From Salegentibacter salegens (GTDB taxonomy: Bacteria > Bacteroidota > Bacteroidia > Flavobacteriales > Flavobacteriaceae): DNA of 64,000 nt. The first letter of the stretch is position 1, and each line of letters begins with the position of its first letter. The position numbers and the translations under genes are program-made. Location: NCBI RefSeq assembly GCF_900142975.1, contig NZ_LT670848.1, positions 3,658,001-3,722,000 of the forward strand. Direction: 5' to 3'. Below the pieces are notes generated by a model. It was not told the origin of the DNA, did no database searches, and worked only from the letters and a program-made list of their open reading frames with translations. Of this stretch, positions 52,770 through 61,976 are shown in pieces.

Positions 52770-54782
52770 TTATTCTTCGGTGTCTTTTTCTTTCCTGGTA
52801 GTAACTTCTATAGCTCCATAATTAGCTTCTTCGCCATATTTTTCTATGGCAACTTTGCCTTTCAGGACATTTACTTTTTCAATATTCTTAGGGGCAAGTT
52901 CTTTTAACGTGGCTCCATTTTTCTTTTTACCATCAATTATGACTACCGGGCCAATTTTTTCTTCATCATTAATGTAAAAACTGGTTGTTTCGCCAGGTTC
53001 TTTATTCCACTGGAAAGCATTGATGTCTTCTCCTGTGCGAAAGCTGATTTCCTTTCCATACATAATTTCATTAGCGGTTTTCTTCTTAAAACTTTGAATT
53101 CCAACAGAATGTGCTTCTATTTTAATTACTTTTTTTTCAGATTCCTTTTTAGATTCATCCAAAATTTTAGTAGTAATAATTACCGCGCCGTTTTTGGCTT
53201 CTTCGCCATACAGGGAAATTGCGCTTTCGCCTTTAAGCACGTTAACGCTTTTAATTAGATTTTTATCGATTAGCTCAATAATTTCCTTTTTGCTTTTTTC
53301 GCCATTTAAGATATAAAGTGGATTACCCGGGATTTCTTGAGGGTTTTTAGAAGTTTTTGTAGTGATAAGTATTACTCCATTTTCACCTTTTTTCCCAGCT
53401 TCATTTATTGCTTTTTCTCCTTTAAGTACCTGCATTTCGGCTATTTCATCTGGGTTTAATCTCTCTGCATCTTCCATAGAGACTATTTTTCCATCAATTT
53501 TATAAACTAAATCTTCAGGAAGTTTCTTATTTTCTATAGATTCAACTTCGCGTTCCACTAATTGTGAGTTAGTGGGTTCGTCTAATTTTTTATTACTAAT
53601 TGAAATAAAAGCGATTTTTCCGTTTTCGTGAAATTTGGCGCCGATTTTAAACGGTAGCATGTTCCCATCTTTATCAGTTTCTGACTGGAATTTCCGGGTA
53701 TCTCCTGTTTTTAAAGTATAGGTAATATGAATATTTTTTAGCTTATTAGCTGAATACCTGAGGTCACGCCACTCAAGTTTCACCAATTTTTCAGCGAAAG
53801 CATCTTGATATTTATCAAGATCTGCTTCTGAAGTGTTTTCTGAAAAATGGGCTTCTAAAACTTTTTGATCTTCTTCAGAATTTATAGTGAAGGTCTTATT
53901 GTTTTCCGAAGGATTTATACTGGCCTGTGTCTTTACATTAAAAGCGAGCATAAAGGCCAAAATCAAAGGGAAAACAAGGCTTATTTTCCATAGTCCAGAA
54001 TTTTGATTTGATTTTTTATTCAGCATAAGAATTCGTTTTTTGATGAATGATTGATAAAAATGATTGGTAAGCGCAGGTTGTAAGTTTGCAATAGAAACCT
54101 TTACCAGGGCTTGCTGATACGATTTTTTTGCTCCTGAAAGCGCCACCGTCTCCCTGTCGGCTATATATTCTAAATTTTGCTCCACGCTTTTTTTATACAA
54201 CCAGCTCAAGGGGTTAAACCAGAGTAGGGCAGTGGTGAGGTTGGCGATTAATATATCTACAGAATGCCATTGGGCCGCGTGTATTTTTTCGTGCTGCAAG
54301 ATCATTTTTAGATCCTTTTCTGAATGTGCCGCAGGATTGTAAACGATATATTTGAAAAATGAAAACGGACTTATCGTAGCATCGGTTTTTATGAATTTAA
54401 CGTCTTCAGTTTTATAAATTGTACGCTGTTGCATGAGTTTAAAAATTTGGCGTAGTTGAAGCATAATTCTGATTAAGAAGAACGCTGCAACGAGAGAATA
54501 AACAATGCCCAGTACTTCCCAGATTCCAAAAGTTGCTGCTAGATCTTCTGAAGAAACATTGGTGCTTACCGGAATTTCGTTCAACGAAAAATTGTTGGAT
54601 TTAACAATTACTTTCCGCGTAAAATAAACTGCAGGTAAAACCGCCGATGCCAGAATGCCGCCCAATAAAAACCTGCGGTTTACCTGGAAGCTGGTTTCGT
54701 TTTTCAACAAAAAAGTATAAGCCAGGTAAAAAATAGTAAGTATTCCCGCACTTTTAAAAAGGTAAATTAATAATGCTTCCAT
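52770..54782 (-). CDS. BlaR1-like M56 metallopeptidase with three TonB-plug-like repeats
   Basis: The 670-residue protein has an N-terminal M56 membrane domain with four hydrophobic helices and the zinc motif HEKIH (164-168). A further helix (about 268-285) leads into a periplasmic part. That part contains three repeats that look like the plug segment of SusC proteins: VLKGEKAINEAGKKGENGVI, VLKGESAISLYGEEAKNGAV and VLKGKVAIEKYGEEANYGAI, each followed by an (I/E)(T/V)T(T/R)K-like end. It overlaps functionally with the BlaI gene 3 bp upstream. It probably senses envelope signals and cleaves BlaI. The role of the repeats is unknown. Confidence 0.85.
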   Translation of the reverse strand: MEALLIYLFKSAGILTIFYLAYTFLLKNETSFQVNRRFLLGGILASAVLPAVYFTRKVIVKSNNFSLNEIPVSTNVSSEDLAATFGIWEVLGIVYSLVAAFFLIRIMLQLRQIFKLMQQRTIYKTEDVKFIKTDATISPFSFFKYIVYNPAAHSEKDLKMILQHEKIHAAQWHSVDILIANLTTALLWFNPLSWLYKKSVEQNLEYIADRETVALSGAKKSYQQALVKVSIANLQPALTNHFYQSFIKKRILMLNKKSNQNSGLWKISLVFPLILAFMLAFNVKTQASINPSENNKTFTINSEEDQKVLEAHFSENTSEADLDKYQDAFAEKLVKLEWRDLRYSANKLKNIHITYTLKTGDTRKFQSETDKDGNMLPFKIGAKFHENGKIAFISISNKKLDEPTNSQLVEREVESIENKKLPEDLVYKIDGKIVSMEDAERLNPDEIAEMQVLKGEKAINEAGKKGENGVILITTKTSKNPQEIPGNPLYILNGEKSKKEIIELIDKNLIKSVNVLKGESAISLYGEEAKNGAVIITTKILDESKKESEKKVIKIEAHSVGIQSFKKKTANEIMYGKEISFRTGEDINAFQWNKEPGETTSFYINDEEKIGPVVIIDGKKKNGATLKELAPKNIEKVNVLKGKVAIEKYGEEANYGAIEVTTRKEKDTEE

Positions 54783-54785
54783 AAG

Positions 54786-55157
54786 TTAATCCTTTTTCTC
54801 CTTTTCTATAATCTCGAGAATTTCGCGAAGTTCATCGGCGCTAATTTTTTCTTCTTTAGCAAAAAAGGACACCATACTCTTATAAGAATTATCAAAAAAA
54901 CGTTTTGAAGTTAAACTCATAATATGTTTTCTATACTCTTCTTTGGAGATCGCAGGATAGTATTGATGTGTGTTCCCATAGGCAGTGTGAGAAACAAAAC
55001 CTTTGTCTTCCAAATGTCTTACAATCGTAGAAACCGTATTGTAATGCAATTTCTTGTCCTGGATGTGAGGGAGGATTTCTTTTACAAAAGCTTTCTCCAG
55101 TTGCCAGAGAATACGCATTACTTCTTCTTCTTTATTAGTTAATCTTTTCATCTTCAT
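54786..55157 (-). CDS. BlaI/MecI-family repressor
   Basis: The 123-residue protein has the winged-helix pattern of the family: LTNKEEEVMRILWQLEKAFV, YNTVSTIVRHLEDKGFVSHT, and a C-terminal dimerisation helix with FAKEEKISADELREILEIIE. It represses its own operon until cleaved by the BlaR1-like partner encoded next to it. A -7-like element TATATTTG lies at 55172-55179 on the minus strand. Confidence 0.92.
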   Translation of the reverse strand: MKMKRLTNKEEEVMRILWQLEKAFVKEILPHIQDKKLHYNTVSTIVRHLEDKGFVSHTAYGNTHQYYPAISKEEYRKHIMSLTSKRFFDNSYKSMVSFFAKEEKISADELREILEIIEKEKKD

Positions 55158-55282
55158 TTGTTTGGTTATTTCAAATATAACGTAATAAATAGTTTGTGCA
55201 CTAATTTAATAGTTTCTTTTTGATTTATGATGCTTTTAAGTCTGGCTAACATGATTATTTTATCTTCGCAAAAAATTTTTAG

Positions 55283-56230
55283 ATGAGTATTGTTTTTATT
55301 CTTATTGGTCTTGTTTTGCTTGTTGTAGGGGGGGAATTCCTGGTTAGGGCTTCTGTTGCCTTATCTTTTAAACTAAATGTCTCCCGAATGGTGATTGGGT
55401 TAACAGTAGTTTCTTTCGCTACTTCGGCCCCCGAACTTTTAGTAAGCTTGCAGGCTGCCTTAAGTGGATTTTCTGATATTGCCTTAGGAAACGTAATAGG
55501 ATCTAATATTGCTAATTTAGGTCTTGTGCTGGGAATTACCGCTATAATCTCATCTATAGCAGTAGATAGGGAGTTTTACCGGTTTAACTGGCCGGCAATG
55601 ATGCTTTTTTCTATTGTGCTTTATTCTTTTTTAAGTACCGGCGGAAATATCTCGCGTTTAGAAGGCCTTATCTTATTTTTAGCACTTATTCTCTTTTTAT
55701 TTTTATTGATAAGACGATCTCGAAGAAAAACTGAAATAGCAGTAGAAGGTATAGATGATTCTTTAAAAGATACTTCCAATTTTAAAATGATTATCTGGTT
55801 AATTATCGGTGGTGTGGCGCTTTGGGGAGGCTCAGAACTTCTGGTAGATGGTGCGGTAGATCTTGCTACCAGGCTGGGGGTGAGTGAAAGGGTGATTTCG
55901 GTTACAATGATCGCAATAGGAACCAGTGTTCCAGAACTCGCAGCTTCAGTTATCGCAGCTTTGAAAAAAGAAAAAGCGCTTTCCCTGGGAAATCTTATAG
56001 GGTCTAATATTTTTAATATCGGCTCGGTTTTAGGAATTACAGCGATGATTCAACCTATTTATCTTCAGTCAGATCAGCTCCTTACCAACGACATTTTCTG
56101 GATGATTGGCATTGCATTTGCCATTGCTCCGCTAGCTTTTCTTCCAAAAAGATTTCTTTTCAGCAGGTATAAAGGTGTGATTTTATTCGTGAGCTACGTA
56201 ATTTTTACGGGTTTTGCATTTTTGGGTTAA
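55283..56230 (+). CDS. Calcium/sodium antiporter (CaCA family, YrbG-like)
   Basis: The 315-residue protein has about ten transmembrane helices and the two alpha repeats of the CaCA family: SFATSAPELLVS with GNVIGSNIANLGLVLG, and AIGTSVPELAAS with GNLIGSNIFNIGSVLG. The glutamates in the SAPE/SVPE motifs bind cation. It exchanges Na+ or H+ for Ca2+ at the inner membrane. It is divergent from blaI. Confidence 0.93.
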   Translation: MSIVFILIGLVLLVVGGEFLVRASVALSFKLNVSRMVIGLTVVSFATSAPELLVSLQAALSGFSDIALGNVIGSNIANLGLVLGITAIISSIAVDREFYRFNWPAMMLFSIVLYSFLSTGGNISRLEGLILFLALILFLFLLIRRSRRKTEIAVEGIDDSLKDTSNFKMIIWLIIGGVALWGGSELLVDGAVDLATRLGVSERVISVTMIAIGTSVPELAASVIAALKKEKALSLGNLIGSNIFNIGSVLGITAMIQPIYLQSDQLLTNDIFWMIGIAFAIAPLAFLPKRFLFSRYKGVILFVSYVIFTGFAFLG

Positions 56231-56283
56231 TTTTAAGGGGGTGTTTTAAGGAAAACATAAAAATTTAAATCAGGGTGTAGTTG

Positions 56284-56317
56284 TTTGGTGGGGTGTGTGT
56301 AAAAATACATACATTTG
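56284..56317 (+). promoter_or_regulatory. Promoter of the glutamine synthetase gene
   Basis: TTTG (56284-56287), a 22-bp spacer and TACATTTG (56310-56317) match the flavobacterial consensus, and the start codon follows 35 bp later. Confidence 0.65.
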
Positions 56318-56352
56318 GTAGCTGAAATTGAAAATTATCAAACAACACCAAT

Positions 56353-58539
56353 ATGTCAACTTTACGATTTGAAGCTTTAAAAGAAACTTTTAACCGCAAG
56401 CCGGTTAAGATAAAAGAGCCGGCCAGAAGGTCTGAGCTTTTTGGAACAAATGTGTTTAACGAAGCCTCCATGAAGCAATACCTTACCAAGGAAGCTTACG
56501 AGAATGTGATGGAAGCTATAAAAACAGGTAAGAAAATTGACCGTAGAGTGTCAGATCATATTTCTACCGGAATGAAAGAATGGGCCATTGCAAAAGGGGC
56601 AACCCACTATACCCACTGGTTTCAGCCTTTAACCGGAGCAACCGCAGAAAAACATGATGCTTTTTTTGAAACTCAAAGTGATGGTACTGCAATAGAGAAA
56701 TTTGGTGGTGGTGCTTTGGTGCAACAGGAACCAGATGCCTCAAGTTTCCCGAGTGGAGGAATTAGAAATACTTTTGAAGCCCGTGGTTATACTGCCTGGG
56801 ATCCTACTTCTCCTGCTTTTCTTTGGGGAACAACCCTTTGTATTCCTACTATTTTTGTTTCTTATACCGGTGAAGCTTTAGATTATAAAACTCCGCTTTT
56901 AAGAGCATTACAAGCTGTAGATCAGGCTGCAACTTCGGTAGCTAAATATTTTGATAAAAATGTTTCAAAAGTAACGGCAACCTTAGGATGGGAGCAGGAA
57001 TATTTTCTTATCGATTCTGCTTTAGCGGCAACCCGTCCCGATCTTACTTTGGCGGGCCGTACTTTGCTGGGACATTCGCCGGCAAAAGGACAGCAATTAG
57101 ACGATCATTATTTTGGTTCAATCCCTTCAAGGGTATTGGCTTATATGCGTGATCTGGAAATTGAGTGTATGAAACTCGGTATTCCGGTAAAAACGCGTCA
57201 CAACGAGGTAGCGCCAAACCAATTTGAGCTTGCACCTATTTTTGAAGAAGGAAACCTTGCCGTAGACCATAATTCATTGATTATGGATATTATGAGCAAG
57301 ATTGCCGAAAAACATCACTTTAAAGTAATATTGCACGAGAAACCATTCGCCGGAATTAACGGGAGTGGGAAACACAATAACTGGTCTTTGGCAACAGATA
57401 CCGGAACTAATTTATTAGCACCTGGTTCTACACCCATGAAGAACCTTCAGTTTTTAACTTTCTTTATTAATATTATAAAAGCCGTTCACGATAACGAAGA
57501 ATTGTTAAGAGCATCAATAGCCAGTGCTTCCAACGATCATAGGTTGGGAGCAGATGAAGCACCACCGGCAATAATTTCAGCATTTATTGGTTCTCAATTA
57601 ACCGAGGTGTTGGATGAATTGGAAAAAGTTACCGACGGCAAGCTTTCGCCTCAGGAAAAAACCGACTTAAAACTAAACGTAGTTGGTAAAATCCCTGAAA
57701 TATTATTGGATAATACCGATCGTAACCGTACTTCATCTTTCGCATTTACCGGCAATAAATTCGAATTTAGGGCCGTAGGTTCCACCGCTAACTGCGGAAA
57801 TCCTATGACGGTTCTAAATGCTATTATGGCTAAGCAACTTAACGACTTTAAAGCTGAAGTTGACGAGTTGATTAAAGGGAAGAAGATGAAGAAGGATGAT
57901 GCCATCTTTAACGTTCTTAGAGAATACATCAAGAAATCCAAGAAAATCCGTTTTGAAGGAGATGGATATGGCGAAGCCTGGGAAAAAGAGGCCAAGAAAC
58001 GTGGTCTAAGTAATAACAGAACCACGCCACAGGCATTAAAAGCTTTGACTTCTAAGAAAACCATCGCGCTTTATAAAGAATTAAATGTGATGAACGAAAT
58101 AGAATTAGAAGCCCGTCACGAAATAGCGCTGGAAGATTACGCAATGCGTATTCAAATTGAAGGTAGGATACTTGGGGATATTGCAAGAAATCATATAATA
58201 CCTACGGCAGTGCGTTATCAAAATATCCTTATTGAAAATGTGGAAGGTTTAAAGCATATTTACAATGAAGATTTTAAAAAGCATTCTGAAGAACAACTGG
58301 ATATTATTGAATCTATTTCTGCCCATATCGCAAAGATTAATTCTGGGGTAAAACAAATGATTGAAGCTAGAAAAGTTGCCAATAAACTTGATGATATTGA
58401 GAAAAAGGCCTTTGCTTACTGCGATGATGTGAAACCTTATTTTGATGATATTAGATACCATTGCGATAAACTGGAACTGCTTGTAGATGATGAGCTTTGG
58501 CCATTAACCAAATACAGGGAATTGCTTTTTACCAGATAA
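56353..58539 (+). CDS. glnN: Glutamine synthetase type III
   Basis: The 728-residue protein has the length and motifs of GSIII. These include GATAEKHDAFFE, GWEQEYFLID (metal-binding Glu residues), the HNEVAPNQFELAPIFEE block, NGSGKHNNWSLATDTG, and ENVEGLKHIYNEDF plus the helical C-terminal extension of the type III family. It makes glutamine from glutamate and ammonia with ATP. It has its own promoter and a strong terminator, so it is a single-gene unit. Confidence 0.95.
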   Translation: MSTLRFEALKETFNRKPVKIKEPARRSELFGTNVFNEASMKQYLTKEAYENVMEAIKTGKKIDRRVSDHISTGMKEWAIAKGATHYTHWFQPLTGATAEKHDAFFETQSDGTAIEKFGGGALVQQEPDASSFPSGGIRNTFEARGYTAWDPTSPAFLWGTTLCIPTIFVSYTGEALDYKTPLLRALQAVDQAATSVAKYFDKNVSKVTATLGWEQEYFLIDSALAATRPDLTLAGRTLLGHSPAKGQQLDDHYFGSIPSRVLAYMRDLEIECMKLGIPVKTRHNEVAPNQFELAPIFEEGNLAVDHNSLIMDIMSKIAEKHHFKVILHEKPFAGINGSGKHNNWSLATDTGTNLLAPGSTPMKNLQFLTFFINIIKAVHDNEELLRASIASASNDHRLGADEAPPAIISAFIGSQLTEVLDELEKVTDGKLSPQEKTDLKLNVVGKIPEILLDNTDRNRTSSFAFTGNKFEFRAVGSTANCGNPMTVLNAIMAKQLNDFKAEVDELIKGKKMKKDDAIFNVLREYIKKSKKIRFEGDGYGEAWEKEAKKRGLSNNRTTPQALKALTSKKTIALYKELNVMNEIELEARHEIALEDYAMRIQIEGRILGDIARNHIIPTAVRYQNILIENVEGLKHIYNEDFKKHSEEQLDIIESISAHIAKINSGVKQMIEARKVANKLDDIEKKAFAYCDDVKPYFDDIRYHCDKLELLVDDELWPLTKYRELLFTR

Positions 58540-58561
58540 TTTTCTGAAGTAATAGAATAAT

Positions 58562-58590
58562 AAAACCACGTGCGTAAAGCACGTGGTTTT
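58562..58590 (+). terminator. Terminator after glnN
   Basis: The 12-bp stem AAAACCACGTGC / GCACGTGGTTTT with a 5-base loop is followed by TT and G then TTTT. Confidence 0.9.
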
Positions 58591-59432
58591 TTGTTTTAGA
58601 ACTAATTTAGAAGAGTTTTAAAGACCGGCTACTCAGCTAAAATTGTCTGGTATCTCCATAATTTAAAACATTACTTGGGAGCGTCTTCCTGATTTTAGAA
58701 CATTTCCGCATTTTTTGAGCTAGTATATGCTGAAAAATACTTCTATAAGAGACAAAATTTATAAGTTATTTCCTACATTTTGTATTTTCAACTGATTTTC
58801 AAGAAGAGATTTCTTTAAATTTAATTTTAAGACAAGGAGATGTATATAAGTAAATGATTATCAATGTTTTATGTCTACTTTTTCGTTTCTGAAAATTGAA
58901 TTGTTTATCCTAAACAAATTTTATAGGAAATTTCACACGATACCGATTAATTCAACTTCTTAAAGATTTGAAAACAATTTAGAGGTCTCTTTCCTTTTTA
59001 ATAGAACTTCAAAGTTTTTAGAATTCAAAATTTCATAAACCCTCTGAAAACTAGAAGTTTAAAAGGTATGTGATTTCAAAATATTTTAAACAGAAAAACA
59101 ATAGGAAAATTCCTACTATTTCGAAATCATTCATAAGGGTTTTCCTGTATAATACTTTCATTGTGTCAAACTTCCCTTCTTGTCAAAAAATGTGACTCTT
59201 CATCGAAAAGTATAATTTTGTCCTAAAATCCATCCTATATTAGCATCAGAATTTAACACCCCCCTAAACCTTCCCCAAGGTTGCGTCAAATTCTATCTCC
59301 CTATATATTTTGCCCCCAAAACTGTTGTATTTCTATAATATGAATTTATTATAGATATGAAGGAGAAACGTTTTGCCCCAAAGTGAAATTGTAAATTTTT
59401 AATCTGAATATTTTTAACCTTAATTTTTTATT
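58591..59432. other. Long AT-rich non-coding region before the curli genes
   Basis: About 840 bp without a supported gene. The -7-like TAATTTTG at 59213-59220 points toward csgA but lacks a well-spaced TTG. Two related dyads, TTTTGCCCCCAAAA (59308-59321) and TTTTGCCCCAAAG (59371-59383), lie in the last 130 bp. The size suggests a controlled promoter or a long leader. Confidence 0.4.
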
Positions 59433-60218
59433 ATGAAAAAAGTGATTTTTTGCGCAGGAGCGCTAATGTTTGGGGCAGTTGCATTTGCTCAAAGTAATTC
59501 AAGTCTTGTTGGTCAATCTGGCAATCATAACCAATCTGATGTAGATCAACAGGGATTATCTAACCTGTCTTTTGTTTCTCAATCTGGAGATCATAACTCT
59601 GCTGATGTAGATCAAAAAGCGGAGTATAATGAAGCTTTTGTTATTCAAACCGGAAGTCATAACTCTGCTATAACAGGCCAGAATGATGATGGTCTACAAG
59701 GACCAGCGGCGAATTTTGCTATGCAATATCAAAGTGGTAACCACAATGAGGCTGTAATTTCTCAAGACTCTCCATATACAAATGGTGCAGGAAGCGGAAC
59801 TGTGAATGGTGTGGCTATGCAAATACAATCTGGAAACGGCAACGACGCTAGTATCGAGCAATTAAACAGCAACCATATTTCTGTTCAAATGCAGTCTGGT
59901 GATAATAACTCTGCTGACGATTTTCAAACTGGTGCAAGTCATGAATCTTATACCGTTCAATCAGGGAATCACAATGAGAGTGATGTTTACCAAAACGGAT
60001 GGGGAAGTAACTCATACGTAATGCAAACAGGAGATCACAACACTAGTGATGTAGAACAAAAAGGAGATCGCCATATGTCATGGTCTATGCAATCTGGAAA
60101 TCATAATGCCAGCACTGTTACACAAAACGGTAGCCAGCATATGAGTTTGGTTAACCAGAGTGGCAACCATAACTCTTCAATGGTTAATCAGGGGAACCTA
60201 GTTCCATCAGCAAATTAA
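59433..60218 (+). CDS. csgA: CsgA-like major curlin with ten repeats
   Basis: The 261-residue protein has a signal peptide (GAVAFAQ) and ten curlin repeats of the form Sx5QxGxxNx(S/A)x3Q (for example SSLVGQSGNHNQSDVDQ and HMSLVNQSGNHNSSMVNQ). Repeats 4 and 5 carry extra loops of 6-10 residues. E. coli CsgA has five repeats, so this subunit is twice as long. It is exported through CsgG and polymerises into extracellular amyloid. The next gene is a second curlin, and the terminator at 60232 probably lowers its expression relative to this one. Confidence 0.92.
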   Translation: MKKVIFCAGALMFGAVAFAQSNSSLVGQSGNHNQSDVDQQGLSNLSFVSQSGDHNSADVDQKAEYNEAFVIQTGSHNSAITGQNDDGLQGPAANFAMQYQSGNHNEAVISQDSPYTNGAGSGTVNGVAMQIQSGNGNDASIEQLNSNHISVQMQSGDNNSADDFQTGASHESYTVQSGNHNESDVYQNGWGSNSYVMQTGDHNTSDVEQKGDRHMSWSMQSGNHNASTVTQNGSQHMSLVNQSGNHNSSMVNQGNLVPSAN

Positions 60219-60231
60219 TTAATAAATAAAA

Positions 60232-60266
60232 AATAACCCGGATGTATTTTAGGCATCCGGGTTATT
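60232..60266 (+). terminator. Hairpin between csgA and csgB-like genes
   Basis: The 13-bp perfect stem AATAACCCGGATG / CATCCGGGTTATT with a 9-base loop is followed by TTTATTT. Since the downstream genes have no other visible promoter, it probably acts as a partial terminator that sets high csgA and lower csgB/E/F/G expression. Confidence 0.8.
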
Positions 60267-60286
60267 TTTATTTAAAAATTCATCTT

Positions 60287-60772
60287 ATGAGAAGTATTGG
60301 TTTTAGCATTTTTTTATTGCTGCTTTGTTTTAATTTCCAGTTAATTGCTCAAGATAATTTAACTCATAATCGAATTCAAAATCAGGTTGTAGTAAATCTT
60401 CTGGCTAGTGTACAAAAGGAGAATAAACAGGTAAATAATGAAGTCTTCATAAATCAAATTGGGGATAGAAACCAGGTATATACTTCGGTAAGAGCCCAGG
60501 AGAATAAATCTGTTTACATTCAAAATGGAAATTTTAATAATATTTATTCTAATGTTAGTGCCAAAACCTTTGCGTCTTCTATTGTACAAAATGGAGACAG
60601 GCATAAGGCTTTCAATTTTGTGAACAGTCCTGGAGAAGAAATAAGTTTAGAGCTTAATCAGCAAGGGAATAACCATCATTTTGAACAATTTGGTTCTAAT
60701 TCAATTGGAAATAATCTGAAATTTCAAATGAATGGTGATTCACGCTCTTTAATTGTAAGAAATTTTAAATGA
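60287..60772 (+). CDS. csgB: CsgB-like minor curlin / nucleator
   Basis: I choose ATG 60287, which begins a signal peptide (MRSIGFSIFLLLLCFNFQLI); an in-frame ATG at 60242 lies inside the terminator hairpin. The 161-residue protein has four degenerate curlin repeats (VFINQIGDRNQVYTSV, VYIQNGNFNNIYSNV, SIVQNGDRHKAFNFV, LELNQQGNNHHFEQFG) and a basic end (RSLIVRNFK). Like E. coli CsgB it probably nucleates CsgA fibres at the surface. It overlaps the next gene by ATGA. Confidence 0.8.
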   Translation: MRSIGFSIFLLLLCFNFQLIAQDNLTHNRIQNQVVVNLLASVQKENKQVNNEVFINQIGDRNQVYTSVRAQENKSVYIQNGNFNNIYSNVSAKTFASSIVQNGDRHKAFNFVNSPGEEISLELNQQGNNHHFEQFGSNSIGNNLKFQMNGDSRSLIVRNFK

Positions 60773-61530
60773 TCTCATTGAGAAAAATAATATCTGGACC
60801 ATTGAATTTACTGGTTCTTATATTTTTAATTTCAGTTTCAGCTGAAGCTCAAAATTTTAATTCAGAAGTAGAAGCTTCTATTAAAACCAATGATAATAAA
60901 GATAACCTCCTGGAAATTACAGGAATTTCTAAAAATTTAACCGAGGCTACATATAGTTTACACTACGAGTTATCGGTAATAACTTCTTCTGGAAATAATA
61001 ATTCCTCAAAAAATTCTCAAACGGGCAGGTTTACTTTAGAGCCTTTTGAAACCCGAGAACTTTCTTCAACTACAGTTTCAATAAACCCAAAGCAACGAAC
61101 CATTCTTCTTTTAATGATTTATAATGAAGATGATGAGGTTATGGGAACCAAAAGAATTGTATTTGAAGAGAAAACAGAGAAGAAAGAAGAAAAACAACTC
61201 TCTTATGAAAATACAAATGAAGGAATTGAATTAACCAGCATGGTTATTCAAAGAACAAAAACGAAACCCGGAAAAGATTTCTATGACTTTTTTTATCAGC
61301 AATACAGTTTAAACCCTGTAAAAGGTAATAAAATGATAGAAATAGAAGAAATGATAAGTTTTGGTCGAACTACTAAAATAATGGTAAAGGTAAATGATAG
61401 AGTGATCTATGAGTTTTTTGCAAGACCAAAATTAGACTATTTAAAAGAACAGGCTGTAACAGCCTTACAACAGGTGAATAGGTATATGGAATACCTAAAA
61501 AACCGAAGCGAAAAGATTTCACAATATTAA
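60769..61530 (+). CDS. csgE: CsgE with N-terminal CsgH-like domain
   Basis: The 253-residue protein is about twice the length of CsgE. After a signal peptide (SAEAQ) comes an Ig-like region of about 100 residues (TYSLHYELSVITSSGNNNSS, then GRFTLEPFETRELSSTTVSI) that resembles CsgH, an amyloid inhibitor. A charged linker follows (EEKTEKKEEKQ), then a CsgE domain (IQRTKTKPGKDFYDFFYQQY, EEMISFGRTTKIMVKVN, EQAVTALQQVNRYMEYL). CsgE gates the CsgG pore and selects curlins. The CsgH assignment is inference by pattern. Confidence 0.8.
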   Translation: MISLRKIISGPLNLLVLIFLISVSAEAQNFNSEVEASIKTNDNKDNLLEITGISKNLTEATYSLHYELSVITSSGNNNSSKNSQTGRFTLEPFETRELSSTTVSINPKQRTILLLMIYNEDDEVMGTKRIVFEEKTEKKEEKQLSYENTNEGIELTSMVIQRTKTKPGKDFYDFFYQQYSLNPVKGNKMIEIEEMISFGRTTKIMVKVNDRVIYEFFARPKLDYLKEQAVTALQQVNRYMEYLKNRSEKISQY

Positions 61531-61549
61531 CTTTTTAATCCCCCCGATT

Positions 61550-61924
61550 ATGAAAAGATTAGTTTTAATTCTATTAATTTTTTGGTGCCTTCCAATCTCT
61601 GCTCAGGAGTTGGTTTATACACCAAAAAATCCAGCATTTGGTGGTGACACTTTTAACTACCAGTGGCTTTTAAGCAGTGCGCAGTCACAAAACTCATTTG
61701 AAGATCCTGATGCATCACGCCAGGAACTTTCTGAAATGGAACAATTTACCCAAAGTTTAAATTCACAGTTACTGGGCCAGGTAGGTCGGCAGTTATTTAC
61801 TCAGGAATTTGGCGAAGCAGGTTTAGAGGAAGGTAAATATACTTTTGGCAGTTTGGCTATAGATATTTATCCCTCCAACGAAGGACTGGTGATCAATATT
61901 CTTGATACCAATACGAGGGTGTAA
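61550..61924 (+). CDS. csgF: CsgF-like protein, C-terminus replaced by IS256 insertion
   Basis: The 124-residue product has a signal peptide (LPISAQ) and the CsgF pattern: the N-terminal ELVYTPKNPAFGGDTFNYQW, which inserts in the CsgG pore, then helix and strands (QLLGQVGRQLF, GSLAIDIYPSNEGLVINILD). The last residues RV and the stop TAA (61922-61924) come from the IS. Removing the IS and one 8-bp repeat restores TGEQTQIIVPQ and a stop at 63319, giving 132 residues. The lost strand is the end of the CsgF body that reaches the curlin, so function may be reduced. Confidence 0.85.
   Translation: MKRLVLILLIFWCLPISAQELVYTPKNPAFGGDTFNYQWLLSSAQSQNSFEDPDASRQELSEMEQFTQSLNSQLLGQVGRQLFTQEFGEAGLEEGKYTFGSLAIDIYPSNEGLVINILDTNTRV
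61907..61914 (+). repeat. Left 8-bp target-site duplication of the IS256-like element
   Basis: ACCAATAC, codons Thr-Asn-Thr of csgF, repeated after the IS at 63278-63285. Confidence 0.88.
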
Positions 61925-61976
61925 TCTCAAGTCTGTCTAGACTTTGAAAATTAAATTAAAATTTTTAGACTAGATT

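Noticed and set aside
57651..58064. 137-codon antisense frame in glnN
   Set aside because: Shadow of a strongly conserved gene.
59480..60210. Regularly spaced repeats that might suggest a CRISPR array or tandem repeat locus
   Set aside because: Repeats are degenerate at DNA level and are explained by the curlin repeat pattern of the encoded protein.
60242..60286. In-frame ATG at 60242 as start of the CsgB-like gene
   Set aside because: It lies inside the terminator hairpin and would place 15 residues before a normal signal peptide; ATG 60287 is better.
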